Source of the DNA: Stomoxys calcitrans
Taxonomy: Eukaryota > Arthropoda > Insecta > Diptera > Muscidae
Direction: 5' to 3'
NCBI RefSeq assembly: GCF_963082655.1
Contig: NC_081552.1
Coordinates: 71,366,707-71,430,706, forward strand
DNA length: 64,000 bases
Shown here: positions 63,241 through 64,000 of the stretch, one piece after another
Layout: every line of letters starts with the position of its first letter
How positions within the stretch are numbered: the stretch's first letter is position 1
Made by a program: the position numbers and the translations under genes
The notes under the pieces: generated by a model
Database searches by the model: none
What the model saw: the letters and a program-made list of their open reading frames with translations, nothing else
What the model was told of the DNA's origin: nothing

Positions 63241-64000
63241 TCCCATGCCACTCATACCCGCCTCTGCCGGTCGAAGGGGCCACCACCCATTACGTAGGGA
63301 TGCGAACACCCAATTGGGTTTGGGTAATACTGCCTACGGATATTTCACAGCCAGTTAAACACTATGGTTAGATCATCATACACATTATGTCTAAAGCAAC
63401 ATTGATATTACACAACAATGAAAGGACAATAAGATGAACATTCTTCTCTGGCAAGTTCTACAACAAACTATAGGCGAAGGATAGAATTCTTTATAACGTG
63501 AATGGGATCGGTGAAGGATATACTACTATACAATTTGTTATATACGTCACACGAAGAGCGAAATGGATTGTTTTATTCGTAATTTGATCTCACTAAGGGT
63601 AGCCTAAGAGTATTTCGGAGAGGAATATTAAAATTTAATCCGCCAGTTAAGAATTGGGAATCAATCTGACCACGCAATAGTTTCACAATAAATACGACCC
63701 TTAGCATCAAACGCCTCCTTTCGAGCGTTGGGAAATCTATAAGTTTCAAGCGGCTCTCTTAGGTGGAAGAAATTCAGCCGAATTCCATGATAAACCCTTA
63801 AATTCAAAAAGAAGAAATTGTACCTGGACTGATTTAATCCTATCTGAGTAGCACTTGTAAAATGGGTTCCAAACCACACAACCGTATTCGAATGTGGGCC
63901 GGACTAAGCTTGTAAACAATCATCAAACTCCTTGGACCAACGTTTATAAAACCCAACAACGACTATGCCTTATTGATGCACGAGTCAATGTGCAAATTCA
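63241..64000 (-). pseudogene. Jockey/CR1-like LINE, RT C-terminus and 3' UTR
   Basis: The minus strand encodes 'LVRPTFEYGCVVWNPFYKC', 'YSDRIKSVQVQFLLFEFKGL', then in other frames 'LRGQIDSQF' and 'LPLVRSNYE' and 'CDVYNKLY'. The L-V-R-P..E-Y-x-x-x-V-W-x-P motif is the region after YADD in Jockey-like RTs. Frames shift at about 63770 and 63700. Below 63380 is presumed 3' UTR. The coding part runs off the window edge. Confidence 0.65.

Overview
Eukaryotic DNA from an insect, almost certainly a higher (brachyceran/muscoid) fly. The inference rests on AT-rich intergenic sequence, fly-type retrotransposons (Jockey/CR1-, I/R1- and RTE-like), pogo/Tigger, hAT and Tc1/mariner relics, and above all a very abundant repeat family that I equate with the Drosophila INE-1/DINE-1 (Helentron-associated) elements. 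No intact host protein-coding gene is visible. I could not search a database, so the species is not claimed.

Layout. 0-5.4 kb: decayed LINEs on both strands, one INE-like copy and a tRNA-derived SINE with a perfect 11-bp target-site duplication (TSD). 5.8-8.6 kb: a four-level nest (SINE > CAA-tailed retroposon > hAT-type element > INE-like copy, SINE and RTE fragment). 8.9-10.4, 21.4-22.7 and 36.9-39.3 kb: the only long stretches without recognisable repeats; the last contains a possible minus-strand TATA/Initiator core promoter. 12-21 kb: LINE, MITE and INE-like mixtures with clean TA insertions. 22.7-31.6 kb: INE-like copies, one carrying seven central units in strict 153-bp register, plus MITEs with 'CAGCAG/TTTGCTG' motifs. 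31.6-44.6 kb: more INE-like copies and family B, a second repeat family with ~130-bp internal units. 44.8-46.8 kb: an INE-like copy split by a 597-bp Tc1/mariner fold-back with 203-bp apparently perfect terminal inverted repeats (TIRs). 47.2-55.4 kb: a family B copy split by a nearly full-length PHD-finger/2A-like LINE, followed by an exact 2,619-bp tandem duplication. 56.4-62.4 kb: a pogo/Tigger transposon with three later insertions. 62.4-64 kb: a SINE with a 12-bp TSD and a LINE relic.

Nothing here looks like a cooperating gene set. The window is a mosaic of transposons inserted into each other, and the insertion boundaries (TSDs, disrupted reading frames) give a relative order of events. 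The features most worth attention are the 153-bp INE-like arrays, the 2A-like/PHD LINE together with a 99-bp short retroposon that shares its 5' end, the 203-bp fold-back element, and the exact 2.6-kb duplication.

Naming used below: 'INE-like' is the family that begins with TATACCCTCCACCAT, has (GTCC)n near that end, and finishes with the hairpin TTCGGC..GCCGAA followed by TTTTACTTGTT; strand is given in that 5'->3' sense. 'Family B' begins TAGCTGACCCGGGC and ends in ACAAACAAACACAAATTG plus TATATATAAGAT. 'Family C' is an unclassified repeat containing GTACACGAAACTTTACACAG.
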